From contig JAEZLJ010000025.1 in assembly GCA_023415275.1 (NCBI GenBank), positions 1 through 34,697 of the forward strand: DNA of 34,697 nt, in the 5' to 3' direction. Shown in pieces: positions 1 through 7,690 of this stretch. The stretch's first letter is position 1, and each line of letters begins with the position of its first letter. This DNA is from Bacteroidota bacterium. GTDB taxonomy: Bacteria; Bacteroidota; Bacteroidia; Chitinophagales; Chitinophagaceae. A program made the translations under genes and the position numbers. The notes under the pieces were generated by a model, which had not been told where the DNA came from, searched no databases, and was given only the letters and a program-made list of their open reading frames with translations.

Positions 1-1
1 A

Positions 2-1747
2 TGGTACCCTCGTCTTTGTGTGTATAGTGACTTCCAGGGATGGCAAAATCACCAGTTTACAGGTAGAGGTGAATTTGCATTAACTTTTGGAAATTTCAAA
101 GTGCAAATGACAGTACCCGCAGACCATATCATTGGATCTACAGGGGAATGCTTAAACTACCAACAGGTTTTAACACCAACACAATATAGCAGGTGGCAAA
201 AAGCACAAACCACAAAGGAGCCCATTGAAGTGGTAACCCTGGCAGAAGCCAAAGCTGCAGAAAAGCAAAAAAGCACCAAGACAAAAACGTGGATCTTTAA
301 AGCAGAAAATGTCAGAGATTTTGCCTGGGGGTCTTCCCGGAAATTCGTTTGGGATGCAATGCCTGCCACTGTGGAAGGCAAAAAGATCATGTGTATGAGC
401 TTTTATGGAAAAGAAGCCTATGGTTTGTATAGTAAATTTTCCACTAAAGCCGTAGCGCATACCATTAAGAGCTATTCTAAGTTTACCATTCCTTATCCCT
501 ATCCTGTAGCGCAAAGTGTGGAAGCTGCAAACGGTATGGAATACCCAATGATATGCTTCAATTATGGACGCACTGAAAAAGATGGCACCTATAGTGAGAA
601 CACCAAATATGGAATGCTGGGAGTAATCATACACGAAGTTGGACACAACTTCTTTCCTATGATTGTTAATAGCGATGAGCGCCAGTGGAGCTGGATGGAT
701 GAAGGCCTTAATACTTTTGTGGAATACCTCACTGAAGAACTTTACGATAATAAGTTTCCTTCCAGGAGAGGACCAGCATTCACCATCACAGATTACATGA
801 AGCTGCCAAAAGACCAGTTGGAACCAATTATGACCAATTCAGAGAATATTATCGGTTTTGGCCCTAATGCATACAGTAAGCCTGCCACTGGTTTAAATAT
901 ACTTCGCGAAACCATTATGGGCCGTGAGTTATTTGATTATTCTTTAAAAGAAAATGCACGCCGCTGGGCCTTTAAACATCCTACACCAGCAGACCTTTTC
1001 CGTACCATGGAAGATGCCAGTGGTGAAGACCTTGACTGGTTCTGGAGAGGTTGGTTCTACAGCACTGATGCCACAGATATTTCTCTGGATTCAGTAAAAT
1101 ATGCCAGGGCTACAGCGCCGAAAGAATTACCTACTGGTCGCCGCAGGGGTGGTAATGAAAGCAATATGCAATCGTTACCTAAGCCAGTAGTCAATTCCTT
1201 TGATGATATCTCAAAGATCAGGAACCGCCAGGATCCGAATATTAAATTCCAGACAGATGTGGATACTTCATTGCGTGACTTTTATTGGAGATACGATAGA
1301 GGTTTGGAGCCTTATGATTCAACAAAATACGAGGTAACTGCCAGTGGGCCTAATGTAGAATCATTGAATGAAACAGAACAAAAAGCTATTGACTCTAAAT
1401 ATTTTTACGAATTAAGCTTTACCAACAAAGGTGGCCTTGTGATGCCCATCATTATAGAATGGACATTTAAAGATGGATCAAAGGAAGTTGATCGCATTCC
1501 TGCACAGGTATGGCGTTTGAATGAAAACCATGTAACCAAATTCTTTATGAAAGATAAAGAGGTAACAGGTATTAAACTTGATCCCATGCGTGAAACAGCG
1601 GACATTGATGAAAGCAATAATACATGGGGAAATGTTCAACAGGAACCCTCCAAATTTGCTGTATTTAAAGCTAAGCAAGGTGCTGCCCGTGGTCAAAGCC
1701 AGGGTATAAATCCTATGCAGAAGGCTAAAGAAAAGAAAGACTTTTAA
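2..1747 (+). CDS. M1-family zinc aminopeptidase, 5' end cut by window edge
   Basis: This is a zinc metallopeptidase of the gluzincin M1 (aminopeptidase N-like) family, expected to trim N-terminal residues from peptides, probably in the periplasm or outside the cell. Counting from the GTG at 20, the HEVGH motif lies at residues 205-209 and the third zinc ligand is Glu228 in WMDEGLNTF. That is exactly the HEXXH-X18-E spacing of the family. The reading frame stays open from 20 to the left edge and adds family-like residues (WYPRLCVYSDF). The real start is therefore outside the window, and the GTG at 20 is not a start. The C-terminal ~200 residues follow the catalytic region and end in a Lys/Arg/Gln-rich tail. 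A good hairpin terminator follows the stop. The zinc site is certain; the substrate is not known. Confidence 0.93.
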   Translation, partial: WYPRLCVYSDFQGWQNHQFTGRGEFALTFGNFKVQMTVPADHIIGSTGECLNYQQVLTPTQYSRWQKAQTTKEPIEVVTLAEAKAAEKQKSTKTKTWIFKAENVRDFAWGSSRKFVWDAMPATVEGKKIMCMSFYGKEAYGLYSKFSTKAVAHTIKSYSKFTIPYPYPVAQSVEAANGMEYPMICFNYGRTEKDGTYSENTKYGMLGVIIHEVGHNFFPMIVNSDERQWSWMDEGLNTFVEYLTEELYDNKFPSRRGPAFTITDYMKLPKDQLEPIMTNSENIIGFGPNAYSKPATGLNILRETIMGRELFDYSLKENARRWAFKHPTPADLFRTMEDASGEDLDWFWRGWFYSTDATDISLDSVKYARATAPKELPTGRRRGGNESNMQSLPKPVVNSFDDISKIRNRQDPNIKFQTDVDTSLRDFYWRYDRGLEPYDSTKYEVTASGPNVESLNETEQKAIDSKYFYELSFTNKGGLVMPIIIEWTFKDGSKEVDRIPAQVWRLNENHVTKFFMKDKEVTGIKLDPMRETADIDESNNTWGNVQQEPSKFAVFKAKQGAARGQSQGINPMQKAKEKKDF

Positions 1748-1769
1748 TTATAGTGTCATTTATATAAAG

Positions 1770-1804
1770 AGGCTGTCCAAATATATACGGGCAGCCTTTT
1801 TTTA
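1770..1804 (+). terminator. Rho-independent terminator of the M1 peptidase gene
   Basis: The arms 1770-1778 (AGGCTGTCC) and 1789-1797 (GGGCAGCCT) form a 9-bp stem with one wobble pair. A run of about seven T residues follows directly. It lies 22 bp after the stop codon of the peptidase. Confidence 0.8.
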
Positions 1805-1898
1805 TACTACCTAATGCAATAAGATTAATTATCGCGTGTAAAACTTCAAAACATATTTTGATAGCTCTTTCAGAGCTATAATAACAGAACTCTTCCAC

Positions 1899-2339
1899 TT
1901 ATAATTTCCATTTAGGTAATTCAGTTAACGCCTGAAGTGACCCTTCTGATTTTTCCCATCCCATAGTCAAATGCCCGTTAGTAATAACAATATATTCTAC
2001 GGGTACACTCATATTATACCGTAATACCTGCTGCAAAACATTTTCATTCAATCCAACTTCAGGGGCCTTACATTCCACTATCATCCATGGCTTATGGTAA
2101 ACATCATACACCAATATATCAAATCGTTTTTTCAGTTCATTTAACTGGATTTCTTTTTCTACCGCTATTAATGCCCGGGGGTATTTCAATTCACCGATAA
2201 GGTAATTGATGAAATTCTGGCGCACCCATTCCTCTTCCGTTAAAAGAAGCCATGATCTCCGTAAAACATCGAAAATGTAACGTTTACCAGCTTCACTCCT
2301 GATACTGAATTGCGGCTCAGGAAATTGAACTGCTATCAT
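1899..2339 (-). CDS. Stand-alone HsdR N-terminal-like (PD-(D/E)XK) nuclease domain protein
   Basis: A 146-residue protein resembling only the N-terminal nuclease domain of type I restriction HsdR subunits, a stand-alone form that is common in Bacteroidota. The PD-(D/E)XK pattern is visible: a Glu in EKEIQLNE, an Asp in RFDILVYD, and the Glu-x-Lys of IVECKAP. No helicase motor, HsdM or HsdS gene is nearby, so this is not a complete restriction system. The gene is divergent from AMP nucleosidase, with 30 bp between the start codons. A -7 box (TACGTTTG on the minus strand, 2344-2351) sits only 4 bp before the ATG, which would make the mRNA leaderless or nearly so. The biological role of these solo proteins is not known to me. 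Confidence 0.82.
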   Translation of the reverse strand: MIAVQFPEPQFSIRSEAGKRYIFDVLRRSWLLLTEEEWVRQNFINYLIGELKYPRALIAVEKEIQLNELKKRFDILVYDVYHKPWMIVECKAPEVGLNENVLQQVLRYNMSVPVEYIVITNGHLTMGWEKSEGSLQALTELPKWKL

Positions 2340-2343
2340 GCAT

Positions 2344-2351
2344 CAAACGTA
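2344..2351 (-). promoter_or_regulatory. TAnnTTTG -7 box of the HsdR_N-like gene
   Basis: The minus strand reads TACGTTTG, a full match to the Bacteroidota -7 consensus TAnnTTTG. It ends 4 bp before the ATG at 2339, so transcription would start about at the start codon. No clear -33 TTG is seen at the usual distance, which lowers confidence. Confidence 0.4.
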
Positions 2352-2369
2352 ATCATTAAATTCGTAGCC

Positions 2370-3140
2370 ATGAAGACAAAAGAAGACATCGTTCACAATT
2401 GGTTGCCCAGGTACACAGGACAACCACTGGAAAGCTTTGGAAAATATATTTTATTAACCAACTTCAGCAATTATGTTCAACTCTTTGCTCAGTGGCATGG
2501 AGCTACAATTATAGGAACTGACAAACCTATGCAATGTGCTACTGCAAATGGGATCACTATTATTAATTTTGGAATGGGAAGTCCTACAGCTGCTACCGTC
2601 ATGGACTTACTGACAGCCATTCAACCCGAGGCTGTTTTATTCCTGGGGAAATGCGGAGGCTTAAAAAAGAGAAACAAACTAGGAGATCTTATTTTACCTA
2701 TTGCTGCCATCAGGGGTGAAGGAACTTCAAACGATTACTTCCCTGTGGAAGTACCTGCCCTTCCGGCTTTCGCACTCCAAAAAGCCATTTCTACAACTAT
2801 CCGTGAATACGAAGTGGATTATTGGACCGGTACCGTATATACTACCAACCGCCGGGTATGGGAGCACGATGAGGAATTCAAAGAATACCTGCAGCAGATC
2901 AGGGCATATGCTATTGACATGGAAACAGCTACCATATTTTCTGTAGGGTTTTATAATAAAATACCTACAGGAGCATTATTACTGGTATCTGACTCTCCTA
3001 TGACCCCGGAAGGTGTAAAAACAGAAGAGAGCGATAAAAAAGTGACAGAACAATTTGTAGAAAGGCACATACGTATTGGTATTGATTCGTTAAAGCAATT
3101 GATTAATAACGGACTAACTGTCAGACACCTCCGTTTTTAA
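2370..3140 (+). CDS. amn: AMP nucleosidase, short Bacteroidota form
   Basis: Predicted to hydrolyse AMP to adenine and ribose 5-phosphate in the cytoplasm (purine salvage and adenylate control). The 256-residue protein has the nucleoside phosphorylase/hydrolase (PNP/UDP) fold. FGMGSPTAATVM and LFLGKCGGLKKRNKLGDLI form the phosphate/ribose-binding loops. YAIDMETATIFSVG is the base/ribose-binding Met-Glu segment, and LLVSDSP follows near the C-terminus. The length fits the short AMN-like branch, which lacks the N-terminal regulatory domain of the ~480-residue Escherichia coli enzyme. The frame is open further upstream, but ATG 2370 (MKTKEDIVHNWL) is chosen because upstream residues do not look like the family and would overlap the divergent gene. 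A purine nucleoside phosphorylase is the less likely alternative. Confidence 0.88.
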   Translation: MKTKEDIVHNWLPRYTGQPLESFGKYILLTNFSNYVQLFAQWHGATIIGTDKPMQCATANGITIINFGMGSPTAATVMDLLTAIQPEAVLFLGKCGGLKKRNKLGDLILPIAAIRGEGTSNDYFPVEVPALPAFALQKAISTTIREYEVDYWTGTVYTTNRRVWEHDEEFKEYLQQIRAYAIDMETATIFSVGFYNKIPTGALLLVSDSPMTPEGVKTEESDKKVTEQFVERHIRIGIDSLKQLINNGLTVRHLRF

Positions 3141-3252
3141 TAATCACAAGGAGTCTGCCTTACATCTTTTTTAAAACCAGGCATTAATTAGAGGAATTTA
3201 GAAAATGATTGCGCCCATTTAACAATTGTAGCTCATTCGCATTATTCTTTCA

Positions 3253-4938
3253 ATGAATCCCATTCTCAGAATTCAGGACTTATCTATCGATTTCACAAAT
3301 GATAGCCAAAAAACCAGGGCTGTTAACCATATATCCTTTAATGTGCACAGAGGTGAAATTGTAGGCATTGTTGGGGAAAGCGGCTCGGGGAAATCTGTCA
3401 CTTCACTTTCTATATTACAGCTTTCACCTACCCCACCAGCAAGCTATCCCAATGGTAAAATACTATTCTCTGAAAACGGGGTTGAAAGCCTGGATCTTTT
3501 AAATTGTTCTACAGAAACCATTCGCAAGATCAGGGGCCATAAGATCGGAATGATCTTCCAGGAGCCAATGACCTCGCTCAACCCGGTTATGCCATGCGGC
3601 CACCAGGTAATGGAAGCCATACAAATACATAAAAAATTGTCCGCAGCAAAAGCGAAAGAACAAGCAATTGCATGGTTTGAAAAAGTAAAGCTTCCTGAAC
3701 CCAAGGTCATATTTAAAAAATACCCGCACCAATTAAGTGGGGGTCAAAAACAAAGGGTAATGATCGCGATGGCAATGTGCTGTAATCCATCACTGCTCAT
3801 CTGCGATGAACCAACTACAGCCCTTGATGTGACAGTTCAAAAAACAATACTTCTGCTGATCAAAGAATTACAGCGAGAACAAAATATGGCTGTCATTTTT
3901 ATCAGCCATGACCTTGGAGTAGTGAAACAAATAGCTGATAAGGTAGTGATTATGTACAAGGGAGAAATTGTCGAACAAAATACATCACATTCTATTTTCA
4001 CTCATCCTGAACATCCTTATACAAAAGCCCTAATAGCATGCCGCCCTGCATTACATGCAAAAGGAGAAAAGCTTCCAATAGTTAGCGATTTCCTTGAAGG
4101 CAGGAAATCGGATCAATTGACTCGGGTTCTTCCAGCATTAAATCCAAAAGAACAAATACTTCTTGAGGTGAAAGACCTTGTAGTACAATTCGCAGGCCGC
4201 AGTAATTTCCTGGGAAAAGTAAGTAATTCATTCACCGCTGTTGACCATGTTAGCTTTGACCTGTATAAAGGTGAAACCCTGGGATTGGTAGGTGAATCTG
4301 GATGTGGTAAGACAACCCTTGGCCGTACCATTTTAGGCCTTATAAAGCCTTCCGAAGGACAAATTCTTTTTGATGGAAAGGATATCACTCATTTAACCAG
4401 CCAGGAAACCAAGCGATTAAGAAAAAATGTACAGTTGGTTTTCCAGGACCCTTATTCTTCTTTGAATCCCCGGTTAACCATCGAGGCCGCCATTTCAGAA
4501 CCTATGAAAATTGCAGGTCTTGAATTGCATGCCCAGGAAAGGAAATTAAGAGTGGCCAGGCTTTTAGACCAGGTCAATCTACCTGGAAGTGTGGCCAGCC
4601 GGTATCCTCATGAATTTTCAGGCGGCCAGAGGCAAAGAATAGTCATTGCCAGGGCTTTAGCTTTAAACCCCCATTTCCTTGTGTGTGATGAATCGGTTTC
4701 AGCGCTTGATGTGAGTGTGCAGGCACAGGTATTGAACCTGCTAAATGAATTAAAAAGAGAATTGGGATTGACTTTATTATTCATTTCGCATGACCTTTCG
4801 GTGGTGCGGTACATGAGCGACCGTATTCTCGTGATGCACAAAGGCCGTATTGTGGAAAAAGGTGAGTCAGAAGAAATTTACAGGCACCCAAAAAACGCCT
4901 ATACCCGCCAATTGCTGGATTCAGTTCCGGAACTATAA
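3253..4938 (+). CDS. Dipeptide/oligopeptide-type ABC transporter, two ATPase domains fused
   Basis: A DppD-DppF (GsiA/YejF-like) fusion that would power uptake or export of peptides or related solutes at the inner membrane. Domain 1 has Walker A GESGSGKS at residues 41-48, the signature LSGGQ at 161-165, and Walker B with LLICDEPTTALD. Domain 2 has Walker A GESGCGKT at 347-354, the signature FSGGQ at 455-459, and FLVCDESVSALDVS as Walker B. Each half ends with the oligopeptide-family C-terminal extension (HPEHPYTKALIACRP and HPKNAYTRQLLDSVPEL). Both nucleotide sites look catalytically complete; the second has Asp-Glu-Ser instead of the usual Asp-Glu-Pro, a neutral change. No permease or binding-protein gene is adjacent, so partners and substrate cannot be inferred here. 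Confidence 0.93.
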   Translation: MNPILRIQDLSIDFTNDSQKTRAVNHISFNVHRGEIVGIVGESGSGKSVTSLSILQLSPTPPASYPNGKILFSENGVESLDLLNCSTETIRKIRGHKIGMIFQEPMTSLNPVMPCGHQVMEAIQIHKKLSAAKAKEQAIAWFEKVKLPEPKVIFKKYPHQLSGGQKQRVMIAMAMCCNPSLLICDEPTTALDVTVQKTILLLIKELQREQNMAVIFISHDLGVVKQIADKVVIMYKGEIVEQNTSHSIFTHPEHPYTKALIACRPALHAKGEKLPIVSDFLEGRKSDQLTRVLPALNPKEQILLEVKDLVVQFAGRSNFLGKVSNSFTAVDHVSFDLYKGETLGLVGESGCGKTTLGRTILGLIKPSEGQILFDGKDITHLTSQETKRLRKNVQLVFQDPYSSLNPRLTIEAAISEPMKIAGLELHAQERKLRVARLLDQVNLPGSVASRYPHEFSGGQRQRIVIARALALNPHFLVCDESVSALDVSVQAQVLNLLNELKRELGLTLLFISHDLSVVRYMSDRILVMHKGRIVEKGESEEIYRHPKNAYTRQLLDSVPEL

Positions 4939-5011
4939 GAATCACAGATTTATTTCCTGGCCGAAAAACAGAAAAATACTTTTAAAAACCTGTACCCTCC
5001 AAAAAATGGAG

Positions 5012-5040
5012 CTGACATTTTTAAAAATATCTTATTTTTG
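5012..5040 (+). promoter_or_regulatory. Promoter upstream of queA or of an RNA gene
   Basis: TATTTTTG at 5033-5040 fits TAnnTTTG. CTGACA at 5012-5017, 15 bp upstream, resembles a -33/-35 element. Transcription would begin near 5046, about 155 bp before the queA ATG. Confidence 0.55.
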
Positions 5041-5045
5041 CGGCC

Positions 5046-5180
5046 TTTAAGCCAAATGACCTCCCCGGTGCCGTAAGACCGAGGTATGCATTAAGGGTTA
5101 TGGGCACAAGGAATTTCCTTTAGCCCCGCTTCCCTTCTATAGCTCCTCCTTCTGCTCCGAACCAAAGTCTCAGGCTTGTA
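5046..5180 (+). ncRNA. Candidate structured RNA (queA leader or independent 6S-like RNA)
   Basis: The DNA between the promoter box at 5033-5040 and queA is GC-richer than the surrounding spacers and can fold. A closing helix pairs AAGCC (5049-5053) with GGCTT (5173-5177) and GAC (5058-5060) with GTC (5167-5169). An internal hairpin pairs GTGCCGTAA (5068-5076) with TTATGGGCAC (5098-5107), 9 bp with one bulged G, around a 21-nt loop. The 3' half is pyrimidine-rich and mostly unpaired. The overall plan, a long rod with a large asymmetric bulge, recalls 6S RNA. I do not recognise a riboswitch consensus, and neither tmRNA nor SRP RNA motifs are present. It could simply be a structured queA leader. 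Confidence 0.4.
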
Positions 5181-5199
5181 ATTAATACTAAAAAAGTCC

Positions 5200-6249
5200 A
5201 TGAAGCTTTCACAATTTAAGTTTGACCTTCCTTTAAATCTTATTGCCCAACATCCTGCTAAAAAACGAGAAGATGCCCGAATGATGGTCGTTCACCGAAA
5301 AACGGGGCAGATCGAAAACAAATTATTTAAAGATATCCTTGATTACTTTGATGACAAGGATGTATTTACTGTAAATAATACAAAGGTATTTCCCGCAAGG
5401 ATGTATGGCCGCAAAGAAAAAACAGGCGCCAAAATTGAAGTATTCCTGCTTAGGGAATTAAATAAGGAACATCGTCTTTGGGATGTAATTGTTGATCCCG
5501 CAAGAAAGATCCGCGTAGGTAACAAATTATATTTTGGTGATACCGAAGAACTTGTAGCCGAAGTAATTGATAATACCACTTCCAGAGGCCGAACAATCAA
5601 GTTCCTTCATGAAGGTTCTGAAGATGAATTCAGACAGGTTCTTGAAAAATATGGTGAAACTCCTTTACCGAAATATATTAAGCGTAAACCGGATGAAGAA
5701 GACCGGGAACGCTACCAAACGGTATATGCCAAACACGAAGGCGCCGTAGCTGCACCTACCGCAGGCTTACATTTTAGTCGCGAATTGATCAAGCGTTGCG
5801 AGATCAAAGGCATTCGCTTTGCAGAAGTCACACTTCATACAGGGCTTGGCACTTTCCGCCCCATTGAGGTAGAAGACCTGAGCAAACATAAAATGGATGC
5901 CGAATACTACCGGATAGAAAATGCAGCTTGCAACATTGTCAACAAGGCCAAAGAAACCAATCATCGTATATGCTCAATTGGTACCACTACCATGCGTGCC
6001 CTTGAGTCTTCTGTAACTGCGCAAAAACTTTTAAAACCTTCAGAAGGATGGACAAATATATTTATCCATCCTCCATACGATTTTAATATTGCCGACTCAC
6101 TGGTTACAAATTTTCATCTTCCAAAAACTAGCCTTTTGATCATGACCTGTGCTTTTGCAGGATATGACCTTACCATGGAAGCCTACAAAAAAGCTATTAA
6201 GGATAAATACAGGTTCTTCAGTTACGGCGACGCTTTACTGATTGTTTAA
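5200..6249 (+). CDS. queA: S-adenosylmethionine:tRNA ribosyltransferase-isomerase (QueA)
   Basis: Transfers and isomerises the ribosyl part of S-adenosylmethionine onto 7-aminomethyl-7-deazaguanine at position 34 of tRNAs, forming epoxyqueuosine, the penultimate queuosine step. The 349-residue length is typical for QueA. Family motifs visible are MKLSQFKFDLP with ROEDAR-type QHPAKKREDARM at the N-terminus, VNNTKVFPARM, GAVAAPTAGLHF at residues 181-192, VTLHTGLGTFRP, IGTTTMRALES, and the C-terminal YGDALLI. The start at 5200 gives the conserved N-terminus. It follows a ~155-bp leader or RNA gene and ends in a strong two-way terminator shared with the converging aspartate kinase gene. No other queuosine genes are in the window. 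Confidence 0.97.
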   Translation: MKLSQFKFDLPLNLIAQHPAKKREDARMMVVHRKTGQIENKLFKDILDYFDDKDVFTVNNTKVFPARMYGRKEKTGAKIEVFLLRELNKEHRLWDVIVDPARKIRVGNKLYFGDTEELVAEVIDNTTSRGRTIKFLHEGSEDEFRQVLEKYGETPLPKYIKRKPDEEDRERYQTVYAKHEGAVAAPTAGLHFSRELIKRCEIKGIRFAEVTLHTGLGTFRPIEVEDLSKHKMDAEYYRIENAACNIVNKAKETNHRICSIGTTTMRALESSVTAQKLLKPSEGWTNIFIHPPYDFNIADSLVTNFHLPKTSLLIMTCAFAGYDLTMEAYKKAIKDKYRFFSYGDALLIV

Positions 6250-6262
6250 TTTTATTAGCATA

Positions 6263-6298
6263 TATTAAAAAACCTCCTGTAATCAGGAGGTTTTTTTA
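6263..6298. terminator. Bidirectional terminator between queA and lysC
   Basis: The arms 6270-6279 and 6284-6293 (AAACCTCCTG with CAGGAGGTTT) form a perfect 10-bp stem with a TAAT loop. T residues flank it on the plus strand and A residues on the other side, so it can stop both converging transcripts. Confidence 0.9.
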
Positions 6299-6323
6299 TG
6301 AAAAAGCGATTCAAAGAAATCTT

Positions 6324-7643
6324 TTATAATCCAAACAAGCCGCTGTTTAATTGTTGCAGCACCTTTTTCTTTTCATCGGCAGCTACCAGCACTGAAATGT
6401 TGTGAATGCTTCCGCCATAGGACACCATCCTCACATTAACGTTCGCCAAACAATCAAATACCTTTTTAAGCGTATTCGCATCTGAGGCAATCTCGTTGCC
6501 CACAATGGAAACAATAGTCTGATTTCTATCTACTGAGACAGTACTGAATGCTTCCAATTCTCTAATAATTTCGGGCAGCGAGCTATCATTATCTATGGTC
6601 AGCGAAACAGCAACCTCCGAGGTGGTGATCATATCAATAGGCGTACGGTATTTTTCAAACACCTCGAAAACCTTCCTCAAAAATCCATATGCAAGCAGCA
6701 TCCTGCTACTTTTTATACTGATAGCAATTATTCCATCTTTTGCAGCTACCGCCTTAACACCCTTTGAAGCTGCAGCTTCTGCAATCAAAGTGCCTTTTGC
6801 GGAAGGAGCCATGGTATTTAATAATCTTACAGGTACTTTATATTGCTGTGCAGGCCATATAGAAGCAGGATGAAGGATCTTAGCTCCAAAATAGGCCAGC
6901 TCTGCCGCCTCATCAAAACTCAATTGCTCAATAGGTACTGTCCTGTTCACGATACGAGGGTCATTGTTATGCATTCCATCAATATCAGTCCAAATTTCAC
7001 AAACCGAAGCTTTGATAGCAGCTGCAATCAGCGAAGCACTATAGTCACTCCCCCCTCTTTTTAAATTATCTACTTCATCTTTTGCATTACGACAAATATA
7101 TCCCTGGGTAATGAACAATGATTTCTGATCATATTGTTTGAGAAGCCTGCTTAACTTCTCTCTTATCATCTCCACCTGTGGTTCATCATTGGCATCAATG
7201 CTCATGAATTCCAGGGCAGGAAGCAATTCATGGTCTATACCTTTTTCTGATAAGTAAACACTGAATAATTTGGTAGAAAGTAGTTCGCCCTGCGCCAGGA
7301 TATCCTTATTCAACGCCTCATTATAGGATATACGCAGTATGATATTGAGGAATTCAAAATGCTCCCTTAATATTTGTTCAGCCTTTTGCAAAGATTCAGG
7401 CTGCTTTACCAACTCATTGATAAACTGTTTATATTGATCTTCAAGCTGATCTATTTTGGCCTTCGCTTTCTCTTTGTCTCCATTAGAAAGTGCTACCCCA
7501 ATTTCTACCAGCGCATTGGTTGTACCGGAAACAGCACTGAGTACTACAATCTTAGGCTCCTGGTCAGCGGTAATAAGAGTAGCTACATCATGCATGCGTT
7601 GCGGCTTCCCCACAGAGGTACCGCCAAACTTCATAACTTTCAT
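6324..7643 (-). CDS. lysC: Aspartate kinase (monofunctional)
   Basis: Phosphorylates L-aspartate, the first step toward lysine, threonine, methionine and diaminopimelate. At the N-terminus, KFGGTSVG (residues 5-12) is the ATP/aspartate-binding signature. GGSDYSASLIAAAI and EIWTDIDGMHNNDPRIV are the other conserved kinase segments. The last ~150 residues hold two ACT-type regulatory regions (around MLLAYGFLRKVFEVFEK and QTIVSIVGNEIA), so feedback control by end-product amino acids is likely; which one cannot be read from the sequence. ATG 7643 is chosen although the frame is open to 7670, because a TAnnTTTG box at 7668-7675 would overlap the longer start. There is no homoserine dehydrogenase fusion. 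The 439-residue length is normal. Confidence 0.94.
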   Translation of the reverse strand: MKVMKFGGTSVGKPQRMHDVATLITADQEPKIVVLSAVSGTTNALVEIGVALSNGDKEKAKAKIDQLEDQYKQFINELVKQPESLQKAEQILREHFEFLNIILRISYNEALNKDILAQGELLSTKLFSVYLSEKGIDHELLPALEFMSIDANDEPQVEMIREKLSRLLKQYDQKSLFITQGYICRNAKDEVDNLKRGGSDYSASLIAAAIKASVCEIWTDIDGMHNNDPRIVNRTVPIEQLSFDEAAELAYFGAKILHPASIWPAQQYKVPVRLLNTMAPSAKGTLIAEAAASKGVKAVAAKDGIIAISIKSSRMLLAYGFLRKVFEVFEKYRTPIDMITTSEVAVSLTIDNDSSLPEIIRELEAFSTVSVDRNQTIVSIVGNEIASDANTLKKVFDCLANVNVRMVSYGGSIHNISVLVAADEKKKVLQQLNSGLFGL

Positions 7644-7667
7644 TATTGCTAAAGCTTTATTTGGGCG

Positions 7668-7675
7668 CAAATATA
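7668..7675 (-). promoter_or_regulatory. lysC: -7 box of lysC
   Basis: The minus strand reads TATATTTG, a full match to TAnnTTTG. It lies 24 bp before the ATG at 7643, inside the 47-bp gap after the dehydrogenase gene. Any upstream element would lie within the end of that coding region. Confidence 0.55.
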
Positions 7676-7690
7676 GTCCTACCCATGTTT

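Noticed and set aside
170..646. Minus-strand ORF of 158 codons inside the M1 peptidase gene
   Set aside because: It lies fully antisense to a clearly coding region with the HEVGH motif and has no recognisable family features.
1899..2339. Remnant of a type I restriction system
   Set aside because: No motor domain, methylase or specificity gene or fragment is present, and the gene is intact with its own promoter-like box, so a stand-alone protein is more likely.
4850..5050. Plus-strand ORF of 66 codons at the end of the ABC gene
   Set aside because: It overlaps the conserved C-terminus of the second ATPase domain in another frame and runs through the promoter at 5012-5040.
5046..5199. preQ1 riboswitch controlling queA
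   Set aside because: The segment lacks the short C-rich loop and A-rich tail of preQ1-I, and I could not find a preQ1-II layout. Only a generic structured RNA is supported.
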